NCBI RefSeq assembly: GCF_003611695.1
Contig: NZ_RAWE01000008.1
Location: forward strand, 1-64,000
DNA: 64,000 nt
Reading direction: 5' to 3'
From: Corallococcus carmarthensis
Lineage (GTDB): Bacteria > Myxococcota > Myxococcia > Myxococcales > Myxococcaceae
In this document: positions 34,214 through 42,562 of the stretch, one piece after another
Numbering within the stretch: position 1 is the first letter of the stretch
How the letters are laid out: every line of letters begins with the position of its first letter
Translations under genes and position numbers: made by a program
The notes under the pieces: model-generated
What the model saw: only the letters and a program-made list of their open reading frames with translations
Told to the model about the DNA's origin: nothing
Databases searched by the model: none

Positions 34214-35952
34214 TTCGACAGCCCCCCAATCATCGTGACGATGCGGTCTGTAACGCCCTTCAACTCAGCATCGATTTCCGCGAGCGGGCGCGGCGGCTTG
34301 AAGACGTAGAAATGCCGGTTGAAGGGAATCTCGTAACCCACCTTCGTCTTCTCGTGATCAATCCAGGCATCCGGCGCATGGGGTACCACCTCGCGCTGGA
34401 GGTACGTCTCCACGTCCTCGGAGAGCGGGACGTTCTCCGTGTCGCGCAGGTTCGCGTCCGCCACGGGCTTGCCCTTGCCCTTTCCCTTTGTGCCCAGCAC
34501 CTGACGGCCCTTGTCGTCACGCTCGGGACGCTCGACCGTGATGGTGCGGTAGCCGAAATCCTCGTTCTTGAAGATGCGGCTGATGGGTACCCCCGCCCGC
34601 GTCAGCTTCTTGAACGCGCCGAAGATGCGCGTGATGTCCTCGATGTGCTCGGGGCTCAGTTCCTTGCGCTTGCTGCCGAGGCTCTTCCTCATCTTCTGGA
34701 AGAAGCTGCTCGCGTCGATGAGCTGCACCTTGCCCTTGCGCTGGGCAGGCTTCCGGTTGCTCACGATCCACACATAGGTGCTGATGCCCGTGTTGTAGAA
34801 CATGTCCGTGGGCAGGCCGATGATGGCCTCCACCAGGTCGTTCTCCAGCATGTAGCGGCGGATCTCGCTCTCACCCGACCCCGCGCCTCCAGTGAAGAGC
34901 GGCGAACCGTTGAGGACGATGCCGAAGCGGCTTCCCCCGTCCTTCTCCGGCCGCATCTTTGAAACCAGGTGCAGCAGGAACAGCAGCGAGCCGTCGCTCA
35001 CGCGCGGCAGGCCCGGGCCGAAGCGGCCGTTGAAGCCCTGCTGTTCGGCTTCCTTGCGGACCTCCTTCTCGATCTTCTTCCACTCGACGCCGAACGGCGG
35101 GTTCGACAGCATGTAGTCGAAGTGCTTGCCGTGATGCCCGTCCGCGGAGAGCGTATTGCCGAAGATGATGTTGGCGACGTCCTGCCCCTTGATGAGCATG
35201 TCCGCCTTGCAGATGGCGTAGGACTCGGGGTTCAGCTCCTGTCCGTACATGACGAGGCGGGCCTTGGGATTCATCGCGGCCAGGTGCTCGCCAGCCACGC
35301 TCAACATGCCGCCAGTGCCCGCCGTCGGGTCATACAGGTGGCGCACGATGCCGGGCTTCACGAGCGCGTCGTCGTCCTCGATGAAGAGGAGGTTGACCAT
35401 GAGCCGGATGACCTCGCGGGGCGTGAAGTGCTCTCCGGCGGTCTCGTTTGACAGTTCGGCGAACTTGCGGATCAGCTCCTCGAACACCGAGCCCATCTTC
35501 GCGTTGTCTACGACGTTCGGGTGCAGGTCGATGTTCGCGAACTTCTCCGTCACCAGGTACAGCAGCCCGGCCTTGGACAACCTGTCAATCTGCGCGTGGA
35601 ACTCGAAGCGCTCGAAGATGTCCCGCACCGAGGCTGAGAAGCCCTGCACGTAGGCGCGCAGGTTCTCACCAATGTTGTGCTGGTCGCCCATGAGCTTCTT
35701 CAGGTCGAGCGGCGACGTGTTGAAGAAGTGCTGGCCGGACTTCTTGAGCAGGAAGGGCTCGGGGTTGAGCTTCGCCTTCTCGCGGGCCACCTTCTCCGCG
35801 AGGACCGCGGGCTTCGTCGCTTCCAGCACGCAGTCGAGGCGCCGCAGCACCGTGAACGGGAGGATGACCTTCCCGTACTCGGACTGCTTGTAGTCGCCGC
35901 GCAGCAGGTCCGCGACCGACCAGATGAAGGAGGAGAGGTTCGGCTCACTCAT
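34210..35952 (-). CDS. hsdM: Type I restriction-modification methyltransferase subunit M
   Basis: A 580-residue N6-adenine methyltransferase. An N-terminal helical HsdM domain ([21 protein letters not shown]) is followed by the methylase with the AdoMet motif DPTAGTGGM and the catalytic SNPPFG (NPPF). With HsdS it methylates the target and protects host DNA. It is the first gene of hsdM-hsdS-hsdR; the 153 bp before it (35953-36105) probably hold the promoter, with nothing else recognisable. It also serves as a C-terminal scaffold (about residues 440-560). Confidence 0.92.
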   Translation of the reverse strand: MSEPNLSSFIWSVADLLRGDYKQSEYGKVILPFTVLRRLDCVLEATKPAVLAEKVAREKAKLNPEPFLLKKSGQHFFNTSPLDLKKLMGDQHNIGENLRAYVQGFSASVRDIFERFEFHAQIDRLSKAGLLYLVTEKFANIDLHPNVVDNAKMGSVFEELIRKFAELSNETAGEHFTPREVIRLMVNLLFIEDDDALVKPGIVRHLYDPTAGTGGMLSVAGEHLAAMNPKARLVMYGQELNPESYAICKADMLIKGQDVANIIFGNTLSADGHHGKHFDYMLSNPPFGVEWKKIEKEVRKEAEQQGFNGRFGPGLPRVSDGSLLFLLHLVSKMRPEKDGGSRFGIVLNGSPLFTGGAGSGESEIRRYMLENDLVEAIIGLPTDMFYNTGISTYVWIVSNRKPAQRKGKVQLIDASSFFQKMRKSLGSKRKELSPEHIEDITRIFGAFKKLTRAGVPISRIFKNEDFGYRTITVERPERDDKGRQVLGTKGKGKGKPVADANLRDTENVPLSEDVETYLQREVVPHAPDAWIDHEKTKVGYEIPFNRHFYVFKPPRPLAEIDAELKGVTDRIVTMIGGLSK

Positions 35953-36105
35953 GACGGCGCTCTTTCGGGGCGCCCGGAGCGAAGGGGAGCGGGTTGAGGC
36001 ATGCGGGGCCGCTCCGGGGCAATCCCGGTCATGGTAGCAGCGGCCGTTCAGGGACGGCCATCCCCAAGAGATGCACTTCAGGCCCGCTGGCCCGTGGAGC
36101 GCTTC

Positions 36106-36702
36106 TCACTCAGGGTGCGCGCTGCGCGGCCCCGTCACGCGCTCGAAACGCACTCCCAGGTTCCCCACCTCCTCAAGCGCACGCTTGATCTCCTCTGAGA
36201 CGATGAGCGCGGAGGAGTAGCCTTGTATCCGGAAGACCCGGGCTCCTTCGGTCTTGGCAGGGTCGATACGCAGACCGTGGATTGCGCGGTACGTTCCTGC
36301 TCTCTCCGGCGCAACTCCATCTGGAGGATAGATTTGCACCTCCTTGGAGTTCTCTTCATCAACACACCTGAAGCACTTGGTTGCGTTGATGATATAGAGA
36401 TTCTTGCCTGTTCCTTCAATTTCGATAGGGAATGTCTGGACGTCATCGGGCGCCAGCGTGCGAAAGACATTCGCAACCTGCTCGTCCGCGACAGGGGTTC
36501 TCCCCGAATTCGCCACCGAGAAGGAGCGCTGCGGCCCCTCACGGAAGGGTCTGCTCGTGAGGGGGCCGGGGTCTGGCAGGCGCCTTCCGTCCCCAAACAT
36601 CCAGGGGTCATCCAGTTCACCGCCAGATGCCGGAGCAGGCAACTCCAGTACCCACTGATGAACATCCGCAATCCCTATGTCGTAGAAGTGGTCATCAGGC
36701 AT
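36106..36702 (-). CDS. Imm11-like immunity protein
   Basis: A 198-residue soluble protein, clearly paralogous to the product of 38151-38774. Shared features are the N-terminal PWMFGDGR..LPDPGP, ANVFRTLAPDDVQTFPI, a Cys-containing middle (INATKCFRCVDEEN), GLRIDPAKTEGARVFRI and the C-terminal ALIVSEEIKRALEEVGNLGV plus RFERVTGP. This matches my recollection of the Imm11/DUF1629-type immunity family that often follows AHH nuclease toxins in myxobacteria. It starts 3 bp after the toxin stop. No export signal, so it would neutralise the toxin in the cytoplasm. Confidence 0.72.
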   Translation of the reverse strand: MPDDHFYDIGIADVHQWVLELPAPASGGELDDPWMFGDGRRLPDPGPLTSRPFREGPQRSFSVANSGRTPVADEQVANVFRTLAPDDVQTFPIEIEGTGKNLYIINATKCFRCVDEENSKEVQIYPPDGVAPERAGTYRAIHGLRIDPAKTEGARVFRIQGYSSALIVSEEIKRALEEVGNLGVRFERVTGPRSAHPE

Positions 36703-36705
36703 CCA

Positions 36706-38007
36706 CTAGCCCTCTTTCGGAGCAATCAGGCGCCGAAGTTCGGAATCCGGCGTCAGAAGGTCATCTGCGATCTTCGCAAGCTCCTCGACCAATCGCTCTC
36801 GGCACGTGTCTTTGTTCCTGCATTTTCCTAGCGCGTCATTCAGCCTCCGCAACACAGCCTCATGGTATTCGTGCGGATGTGGCCCCTGGTGTCCACGTAG
36901 ACGAACTTTGTTGGCGACATCTTCCAGGGACAGCCCGGCCCGGGAAAAGACTTCTTCGCACAGCGGCGTCCAAGGCCCTCCGGACACAGCCGAAATCAGG
37001 TTCTTGTTCGTGCAGATGTGATGAACCGGCCCCTCGGCGTCACCTGGAATCTGGCCGTTCGAGGACATCGCGAGCGCGGCGACGGCCCCAGGCGCGAGCG
37101 CGACGTTGAGCACTCCCGCAGCAGGCATCGCGACGGAAGTCACACCCCCGTTCATCGCAGCCCCAAGCTGAAAACCAGCCTCAGCCTCTGCTCGGAGCGC
37201 GGCCTGGGGGAAGCCCGGGAGCTTGGGGCCCTGGGCCGCCATCGCGTTCTTCCCGCCGAGGGCCGCCGTGACGAGGAGCACCAGGACGCGCGTGCCATTC
37301 GTGCCGAGCACCTTTCCGAAGCGATGGCCGATGTCCTGCAACTCGATGGTGCTCGTTGCCGTCCCTGCCTCGTCCCAGAGCCGGACGAAGCCCCGGCCCA
37401 TCTCCCAGACGGGCACGATGCCCAGCCAGGCCACCAGGGCGGCCGTCAGCGCCACGGCGATGGCCTTGGTGACAGGCTCGGGCAGCGTCAGGGTGAGAAG
37501 CAGGCTCAGCGCGGCGGACGTCACCAGGGCCTTGAGCGCCGCCGGGTTCAGCATCTTGCCCGCCTCGGCCGCGACGCCCTCCCACACGCTGTCGAGCGCG
37601 AAGGACAAGGCCATGAGCGTGCGGTCCTTGCGCGAGAACGTCAGCCCCGTGCCGCCCACCAGGGAGAGGCAGTCGTCCGCCTCGGGGCAGAGGCGCGCGT
37701 ACAACGACTCAGGTGAACTCCCCGAGCCGGAGTCCGCCAGTCCTTCCGAGGAGGCGAGCAGCCTCCTGGACCGCACCCACCCACGCGCATCCGCCGCTTC
37801 CGCCTCACGGAACGCAACGTCCATGCGCAGGTCCAGGATGAGCCGCGTGAGGGCGGAGGTGAAGGCGTCCTCGCTCACCTGGACCGGGGCAGCCTCTACC
37901 GGCGCGTGGGCAATCCGTTGACCGTTCCCGGTATCGAGGTGGACGACACGGGAGGTCGCACACCCTGACACCAGGAGCAGCAGAGAAGCGACGACAACCC
38001 ATCTCAT
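36706..38007 (-). CDS. SitA-like lipoprotein toxin with AHH-type nuclease end (copy 1)
   Basis: A 433-residue lipoprotein starting at ATG 38007 (MRWVVVASLLLLVSGC, Cys17 lipobox). The N-terminal 350 residues (VVHLDTGNGQRIAH, then two strongly hydrophobic helices around ALKALVTSAALSLLLTLTLP and AIAVALTAALVAWLGIV) are almost identical to copy 2 at 38776-40077. The last 82 residues differ and contain the nuclease features HHICTNKN and GHQGPHPHEYH. That resembles the AHH subset of HNH/EndoVII nucleases and, overall, the SitA5-type polymorphic toxins of Myxococcus, as I recall them. Immunity candidate 3 bp downstream. Confidence 0.78.
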   Translation of the reverse strand: MRWVVVASLLLLVSGCATSRVVHLDTGNGQRIAHAPVEAAPVQVSEDAFTSALTRLILDLRMDVAFREAEAADARGWVRSRRLLASSEGLADSGSGSSPESLYARLCPEADDCLSLVGGTGLTFSRKDRTLMALSFALDSVWEGVAAEAGKMLNPAALKALVTSAALSLLLTLTLPEPVTKAIAVALTAALVAWLGIVPVWEMGRGFVRLWDEAGTATSTIELQDIGHRFGKVLGTNGTRVLVLLVTAALGGKNAMAAQGPKLPGFPQAALRAEAEAGFQLGAAMNGGVTSVAMPAAGVLNVALAPGAVAALAMSSNGQIPGDAEGPVHHICTNKNLISAVSGGPWTPLCEEVFSRAGLSLEDVANKVRLRGHQGPHPHEYHEAVLRRLNDALGKCRNKDTCRERLVEELAKIADDLLTPDSELRRLIAPKEG

Positions 38008-38087
38008 GGAGTCCCCGAGCGCGCCTCCCGGCAAGGCAGAAGGCGCGGCATCCTGACCTTGGGGGGGCACAACTTCAACGGAACCCT
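36964..38087 (-). repeat. Near-identical block shared with 39034-40157
   Basis: The two 433-codon toxin genes and 80 bp upstream of each start align over 1,124 bp at a constant offset of 2,070 bp, with no insertion or deletion. Similarity drops sharply at the codons for PWTPLC, where the toxin ends begin. The right copy ends 4 bp before the carH-derived repeat. Confidence 0.8.
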
Positions 38088-38150
38088 TCACCGGACGGGG
38101 CCTGCGTGAAGGGGAGGCCGGACGTGGCCCCCTTGCGTGAGTGCCCCAGC

Positions 38151-38774
38151 TCAAGACCCTCCGCGCGCGGCTTGAACCTCGTGCGGTGGGGGCAATGACT
38201 CATGCGGACCCGTCACCCGCTCGAACGACACTCCCAGGTTCCCCACCGCTTCGAGGGCGGACTTGACCTCCTCGGAGACAATGAACGCGGTCTTGAACTT
38301 CTTGGGCCGCAGGACATGCGCGCCCCCGGTCTTCGAGGCGTCGATCCGCAGGCCGTAGATCCAGCGGTACTCCCCTTCGTATTCAGGGAATGAGTCCTCG
38401 GGATAGTGCTGCACTTCCCGGCATCGTGCTTCGTCGATGCAATCAACCATCCTGGTTGCATTGACGACCAGGTACGGCTCGGCTTCTCCCTCTATCGACA
38501 CCGGAAACAGTTGAACATCGTCTGGCGCGATGGCCCTGAAGACGTTCGCGACGGCTTCGCTGACGATGGGGGCTTTCTCTATGACAGAGAACATGAATGT
38601 CCGCTTCTCACCCGGATGCGAAATCTGGGCTTTGATGGGTCCAGGGTCTGGGAGGACGCGACCGTCCGCGAACATCCAAGGCTCCTCGAAGGCGCCACCA
38701 GATACCGGTTCGGGAGTTGAAACGAGCCACTGGGGTACATCCCCCATTTCAACCCAATAGAATCGAGCCTCCAT
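38151..38774 (-). CDS. Imm11-like immunity protein (second copy)
   Basis: A 207-residue paralogue of the product of 36106-36702 with the same ordered motifs (PWMFADGR, ANVFRAIAPDDVQLFPV, GLRIDASKTGGAHVLRP, AFIVSEEVKSALEAVGNLGV) but many substitutions, as expected if it recognises a different toxin end. I chose ATG 38774, one base after the toxin stop; ATG 38795 would overlap the toxin by 20 bp. It is followed by 143 bp that hold the upstream part of the next toxin gene, duplicated from the copy at 40078-40157. Confidence 0.72.
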   Translation of the reverse strand: MEARFYWVEMGDVPQWLVSTPEPVSGGAFEEPWMFADGRVLPDPGPIKAQISHPGEKRTFMFSVIEKAPIVSEAVANVFRAIAPDDVQLFPVSIEGEAEPYLVVNATRMVDCIDEARCREVQHYPEDSFPEYEGEYRWIYGLRIDASKTGGAHVLRPKKFKTAFIVSEEVKSALEAVGNLGVSFERVTGPHESLPPPHEVQAARGGS

Positions 38775-38775
38775 C

Positions 38776-40077
38776 TCACCCCTCCACCTTGACAATGAAG
38801 CTTCGCAATTCAGAACCCTGCATCAGGAGTTCATTGGCAATCGTTGCAAGCTCTTTCATCAACCTTGCCCGGCAGGTCTCAGTTGTCTTGCAGCGACTGA
38901 CGGCATCCTGTAGCCGACTCACCACCTTCTTGTGATACAGCTCGGGATGAGGCCCTTCATGGCCATTGAGTCGGATCTTGTTTGCCGCGTCCTCAAGCGT
39001 CATGCCGGCCTTCTTGAAAATCTTCTCGCACAATGGCGTCCAGGGCCCTCCGGACACAGCGGAGACCAGGTTCTTGTTCGTGCAGATGTGATGAACCGGC
39101 CCCTCGGCGTCGCCTGGAATCTGGCCGTTCGAGTACATCGCGATCGCGGCAACAGCCCCAGGCGCGAGCGCCACGTTGAGCACTCCAGCAGCAGGCATCG
39201 CGATGGAAGTCACACCCCCGTTCATCGCTGCCCCAAGCTGAAAACCGGCCTCGGCCTCTGCGTGGAGCGCGGCCTGGGGGAAGCCCGGGAGCTTGGGGCC
39301 CTGGGCCGCCATCGCGTTCTTCCCGCCGAGGGCCGCCGTGACGAGCAGCACCAGGACGCGCGTGCCATTCGTGCCGAGCACCTTTCCGAAGCGATGACCG
39401 ATGTCCTGTAGCTCGATGACGCTCGTTGCCGTCCCTGCCTCGTCCCAAAGCCGCACGAAGCCCCGGCCCATCTCCCAGACGGGCACGATGCCCAGCCAGG
39501 CCACCATGGCGGCCGTCAGCGCCACGGCGATGGCCTTGGTGATAGGCTCGGGCAGCGTCAGGGTGAGAAGCAGGCTCAGCGCGGCGGACGTCACCAGGGC
39601 CTTGAGCGCCGCCGGGTTCAGCAGCTTGCCCACCTCGGCCGCGACGCCCTCCCACGCGCTGTCGAGCGCGAAGGACAAGGCCATGAGCGTGCGGTCCTTG
39701 CGCGAGAACGTCAGCCCCGTCCCGCCCACCAGGGACAAGCAGTCATCCGCGGCGGGACAGAGGCGCGCGTACAACGACTCAGGTGAGCTCCCCGAGCCGG
39801 AGTCCGCCAGTCCCTCCGAGGAGGCGAGCAGCGTCCTGGACCGCACCCACCCACGCGCATCCGCCGCTTCCGCCTCACGGAACGCGACGTCCATGCGCAG
39901 GTCCAGGATGAGCTGCGTGAGGGCGGACGTGAACGCGTCCTCGCTCACCCGCACCGGGGCAGCCTCCACCGGCGTGTGGGCAATGCGCTGACCGTTCCCG
40001 GTGTCGAGATGGACGACACGGGAGGCCGCACACCCTGCCATCAGGAGCAGCAGGGAAACGGCTACAACAAATCGCAT
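38776..40077 (-). CDS. SitA-like lipoprotein toxin with AHH-type nuclease end (copy 2)
   Basis: A 433-residue lipoprotein (MRFVVAVSLLLLMAGC lipobox), identical in length and nearly in sequence to copy 1 over residues 1-350. The C-terminal 82 residues (from KIFKKAGMTLEDAANKIRL, with GHEGPHPELYH) have diverged. HHICTNKN precedes the break, so the first catalytic motif belongs to the shared part. Together with its immunity gene it looks like a cassette that was duplicated and then had its effector end and immunity gene exchanged or rapidly changed. Its upstream region ends at the carH-derived right repeat. Confidence 0.78.
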   Translation of the reverse strand: MRFVVAVSLLLLMAGCAASRVVHLDTGNGQRIAHTPVEAAPVRVSEDAFTSALTQLILDLRMDVAFREAEAADARGWVRSRTLLASSEGLADSGSGSSPESLYARLCPAADDCLSLVGGTGLTFSRKDRTLMALSFALDSAWEGVAAEVGKLLNPAALKALVTSAALSLLLTLTLPEPITKAIAVALTAAMVAWLGIVPVWEMGRGFVRLWDEAGTATSVIELQDIGHRFGKVLGTNGTRVLVLLVTAALGGKNAMAAQGPKLPGFPQAALHAEAEAGFQLGAAMNGGVTSIAMPAAGVLNVALAPGAVAAIAMYSNGQIPGDAEGPVHHICTNKNLVSAVSGGPWTPLCEKIFKKAGMTLEDAANKIRLNGHEGPHPELYHKKVVSRLQDAVSRCKTTETCRARLMKELATIANELLMQGSELRSFIVKVEG

Positions 40078-40161
40078 GGAGTCCCCAAGGGCGCCTCCCG
40101 GAAAGGAAGAAGGCGCGGCATCCTGACCTTGGGGAATGACGACTGCAACGGAACCCTGGGT

Positions 40162-40244
40162 CCGCCCAGGCGCACGCGGACGTCCGCGCGCGGCTGGGCG
40201 TGAGGCTCTTCATCCACGAGGACGACTGGACGCGGATGGCGGGC
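40162..40244 (+). repeat. Right direct repeat: displaced 3' end of carH
   Basis: Matches 27003-27085 with two mismatches and still encodes the CarH C-terminus (GVRLFIHEDDWTRMAG), but has no stop where carH stops (GGA in place of TGA). Upstream coding sequence is missing, so it is a remnant. Confidence 0.85.
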
Positions 40245-40259
40245 GGAGCGCCCCCGGCG

Positions 40260-40736
40260 TCACTGCTGGCAGAGCGGAGGCAGCGAGCGGGCCAGGCCCA
40301 CCGCCGAGTCCACCTGCCCGAGCGCCGTGGTGAAGACCTGCTGCGCGGCCCCGGCGTTCCCCGTCAGCAGCAGGGTGGTGGCATCGCGCAGGCTGCTGAC
40401 GCCGGAGGTGGCCGTGGCGAGCGGAGCCCGGAGGTCCGCCGTCAGGGCCGAGGGCGCCAGCAGCGCCACCGCCGCCTCCGCCTGGGTGACCGCCAGGAGC
40501 GCGGCGGTGTTCTGCTGGGTGGCCGCGAGGACGGTGAACAGGTTCAGCGTCGTGAGGGCCTCCCGGGTGGTGGCCGCCGCGGTTTGCGCCGCGTGCACCG
40601 CGGTGGTGACCGCCGTGATGGCCACGGCTTCGGTGGAGTCGGTGCTCACGCACTGCTGGGACTGCGCGGAAGCCGGCACGACGTAGAGGGCCACGGTCAG
40701 CACGGCGGCGGACAGCCAGTTCGTACGAGTCGTCAT
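40260..40736 (-). CDS. Exported Ala/Thr-rich hypothetical protein
   Basis: A 158-residue protein with a clean signal peptide (MTTRTNWLSAAVLTVALYVVPASAQS). The mature part is a long Ala/Thr/Leu-rich helical stretch with two Cys, near the N-terminus (QQCVST) and at the end (PPLCQQ), which could form a disulfide. I do not recognise a family. I chose ATG 40736; a frame extending to 40799 lacks a sensible signal. It points towards the displaced carH end, and in an island-free relative I would expect it to be convergent with carH. Confidence 0.65.
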   Translation of the reverse strand: MTTRTNWLSAAVLTVALYVVPASAQSQQCVSTDSTEAVAITAVTTAVHAAQTAAATTREALTTLNLFTVLAATQQNTAALLAVTQAEAAVALLAPSALTADLRAPLATATSGVSSLRDATTLLLTGNAGAAQQVFTTALGQVDSAVGLARSLPPLCQQ

Positions 40737-40982
40737 GGGTTCGGTTTCGCGCGACGGCGGACACCGCCCCTCCCTCCGCGACAGCGGGACGGGTTCCACC
40801 AGCCCGCGCGGGCGAGTGGGGGTTGAGGGGTTGTGAAGAATTACAACCGGAGGGTAGGGAATAACTGGGCCCGACCCTCGCGTCCGTCAATCAATGGCAG
40901 ACTTCGGGACGAGCGGCTGTGCTTCCCGGGACGCGAGCGTTGAACCCTCCTCCAACGCTGTCAGGTGGCGACGCCCGCTTTC

Positions 40983-42458
40983 TCAATGCGCGAGGGCCCC
41001 GGCTGCCTTCGCCTGCGCGTCCGTGAAGTGCCCGTAATCCGACTCCACCTGATCCGAATAGGCGCAGGCGAACTCCGCGATGGCCTCATCGAAGTGGTCC
41101 TTGCTGCCCAGGTAGCCCGCGATGAGCGCGGCGTCGCCGGTGCGCGCATGGGCTCGGGCCAGCGTCGCGCCGCACGCGTCCGCGTAGTCCTGGAACATGG
41201 GCCCGTCCATCTTCTCCGCGTCCAGCGAGCCCTTCATGTCGCGCAGCTGGCGCACGTAGAAGGCGCCCATGCCCTCCACCTCCGTCCAGCCGAGGAACAG
41301 GTCGGAGAAGGCCTGCATGCGCCGCTGGCCCACCACCACGCGCTCGCCCGCGCTGTGGAATTCGCTGGGGCCCAGGTAGGGCTCCAGCACGGAGGCCTTC
41401 GCTTCCTTGAGCTGCAACACCAGCGGGTCCTCCCCGCCGTTGCCTTCACACAGCACGACGTAGGCCTGCAAGCCCACGCTGCCCACGCCCACGACCTTGA
41501 AGCCCCACTCCTTGCGCTGGTAGCGCAGGCACAGGTCGCGCACCGCGCCGTCAAGCGACGCGAGGTAGCCCACCGTGAGCCGCTTGATGCGCCGCTCCAG
41601 CTCCGCGGCCGACACGTCCATCTTCACCGCCGTGAGCGGGAAGAGCAGGGGCGGCTGGTAGGCCAGGTGCCGCTGTCCGTTGCGCTCCACGGTGAGCTTC
41701 TCCACCGCGTGCGCGCTGGTGTGGCGCTTCGCCTTCTCCACCGCCTCCGTGGCGAGCTTCGCCGTGTCGACGGATTCGGCGTTCTTCAGCTCCTTCGCGT
41801 CCACGTGGAGCGACCAGACCTCCAGCAGGCTCATCGTGGTCAGCTCGCGCATGGTGAGCCGGTAGGACTCCACGGCCTTGCGCGCGGCCTTCTTTCCGCA
41901 GCGGGCGCCCAGGCCGTTCTGCTTCGCCGCCATGACGAAGCTGGCGGCCAGGCGCTTCACGTCCCATTCGAACGGGCCGGGCAGCGTCTCGTCGAAGTCG
42001 TTGAGGTCGAAGATGAGGTTGCGCTCGGGCGTGCCGAACAGGCCGAAGTTGGCCAGGTGCGCGTCGCCACAAATCTGGCTGCGCAGGCCACTGTGCGGCG
42101 TGTGGGCCAGGTCGCGCGCCATGACGAGGGGCGTTCCGCGCAGGAAGGCGAAGGGCGACTCCGACATGCGCTCATGGCGCACGGGCACCAGCCACGGCAG
42201 CCGCGTGGTGTCGGACTCCTTGAGCTGCGCGAGCGGGTCGCGTCCCCGGAAGGGCTTCCACGCGGCATGGCTGCTCCGGGGGCAGCGCTTGCGCAGGGCG
42301 CGGCCGGCGTCCATGCGCTCCTCCACGCCGCGGAAGTCCACGGCCTGGAGCCGCGAGGGCTTCAGCTTCCGGGGCGTGCGCCGCGTGCGCTGCTGCTTCT
42401 GGGTGGATACGAGGGGGACCTTCGCTGCGCCCAACTCCGATGTACCGTCCGCATCCAT
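40983..42458 (-). CDS. DUF2252 family protein
   Basis: A 491-residue DUF2252 protein. Family signatures are the basic N-terminus, SPFAFLRGTPLVMARDL, the kinase-like QICGDAHLANFGLF, and NLIFDLNDFDETLPGPFEWDVKRLAAS. The pattern GDxHxxNF..D.NDFD resembles the catalytic loop and metal-binding motif of aminoglycoside-phosphotransferase-like kinases, so a small-molecule phosphotransfer is possible; the true activity is unknown. Soluble, single-gene unit, with 104 bp to the P450 gene upstream on the same strand. Confidence 0.85.
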   Translation of the reverse strand: MDADGTSELGAAKVPLVSTQKQQRTRRTPRKLKPSRLQAVDFRGVEERMDAGRALRKRCPRSSHAAWKPFRGRDPLAQLKESDTTRLPWLVPVRHERMSESPFAFLRGTPLVMARDLAHTPHSGLRSQICGDAHLANFGLFGTPERNLIFDLNDFDETLPGPFEWDVKRLAASFVMAAKQNGLGARCGKKAARKAVESYRLTMRELTTMSLLEVWSLHVDAKELKNAESVDTAKLATEAVEKAKRHTSAHAVEKLTVERNGQRHLAYQPPLLFPLTAVKMDVSAAELERRIKRLTVGYLASLDGAVRDLCLRYQRKEWGFKVVGVGSVGLQAYVVLCEGNGGEDPLVLQLKEAKASVLEPYLGPSEFHSAGERVVVGQRRMQAFSDLFLGWTEVEGMGAFYVRQLRDMKGSLDAEKMDGPMFQDYADACGATLARAHARTGDAALIAGYLGSKDHFDEAIAEFACAYSDQVESDYGHFTDAQAKAAGALAH

Positions 42459-42562
42459 GGGGTGTGTGACTCCTCACCCCCAAAAGTGGATCCGGCACCG
42501 CGGAACCGGAAGCGTCCAGGGCCGGAAAATCGTCCGCCCTTGGGAGCGACAGCGGGGAGTGT

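Larger units (their letters stand above)
27003..40244. mobile_element. Competition/defence island inserted at the 3' end of carH
   Basis: A 13.2-kb block bounded by 83-bp direct repeats of the carH end. Inside, every gene is on the minus strand, opposite to the car operon: three lipoprotein toxins with immunity candidates and a type I restriction-modification system. Base composition is patchy, with hsdS clearly AT-richer than its surroundings. No integrase, transposase or tRNA end is visible. The layout fits insertion with a long target duplication, a mode described for restriction-modification units, or recombination of a cargo block into carH; which copy is ancestral is not clear. Confidence 0.65.

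Noticed and set aside
27003-40244. Prophage or ICE explanation for the island
   Set aside because: No integrase, phage structural, conjugation or replication genes are visible, and the flanking repeats derive from carH and not from a tRNA gene.
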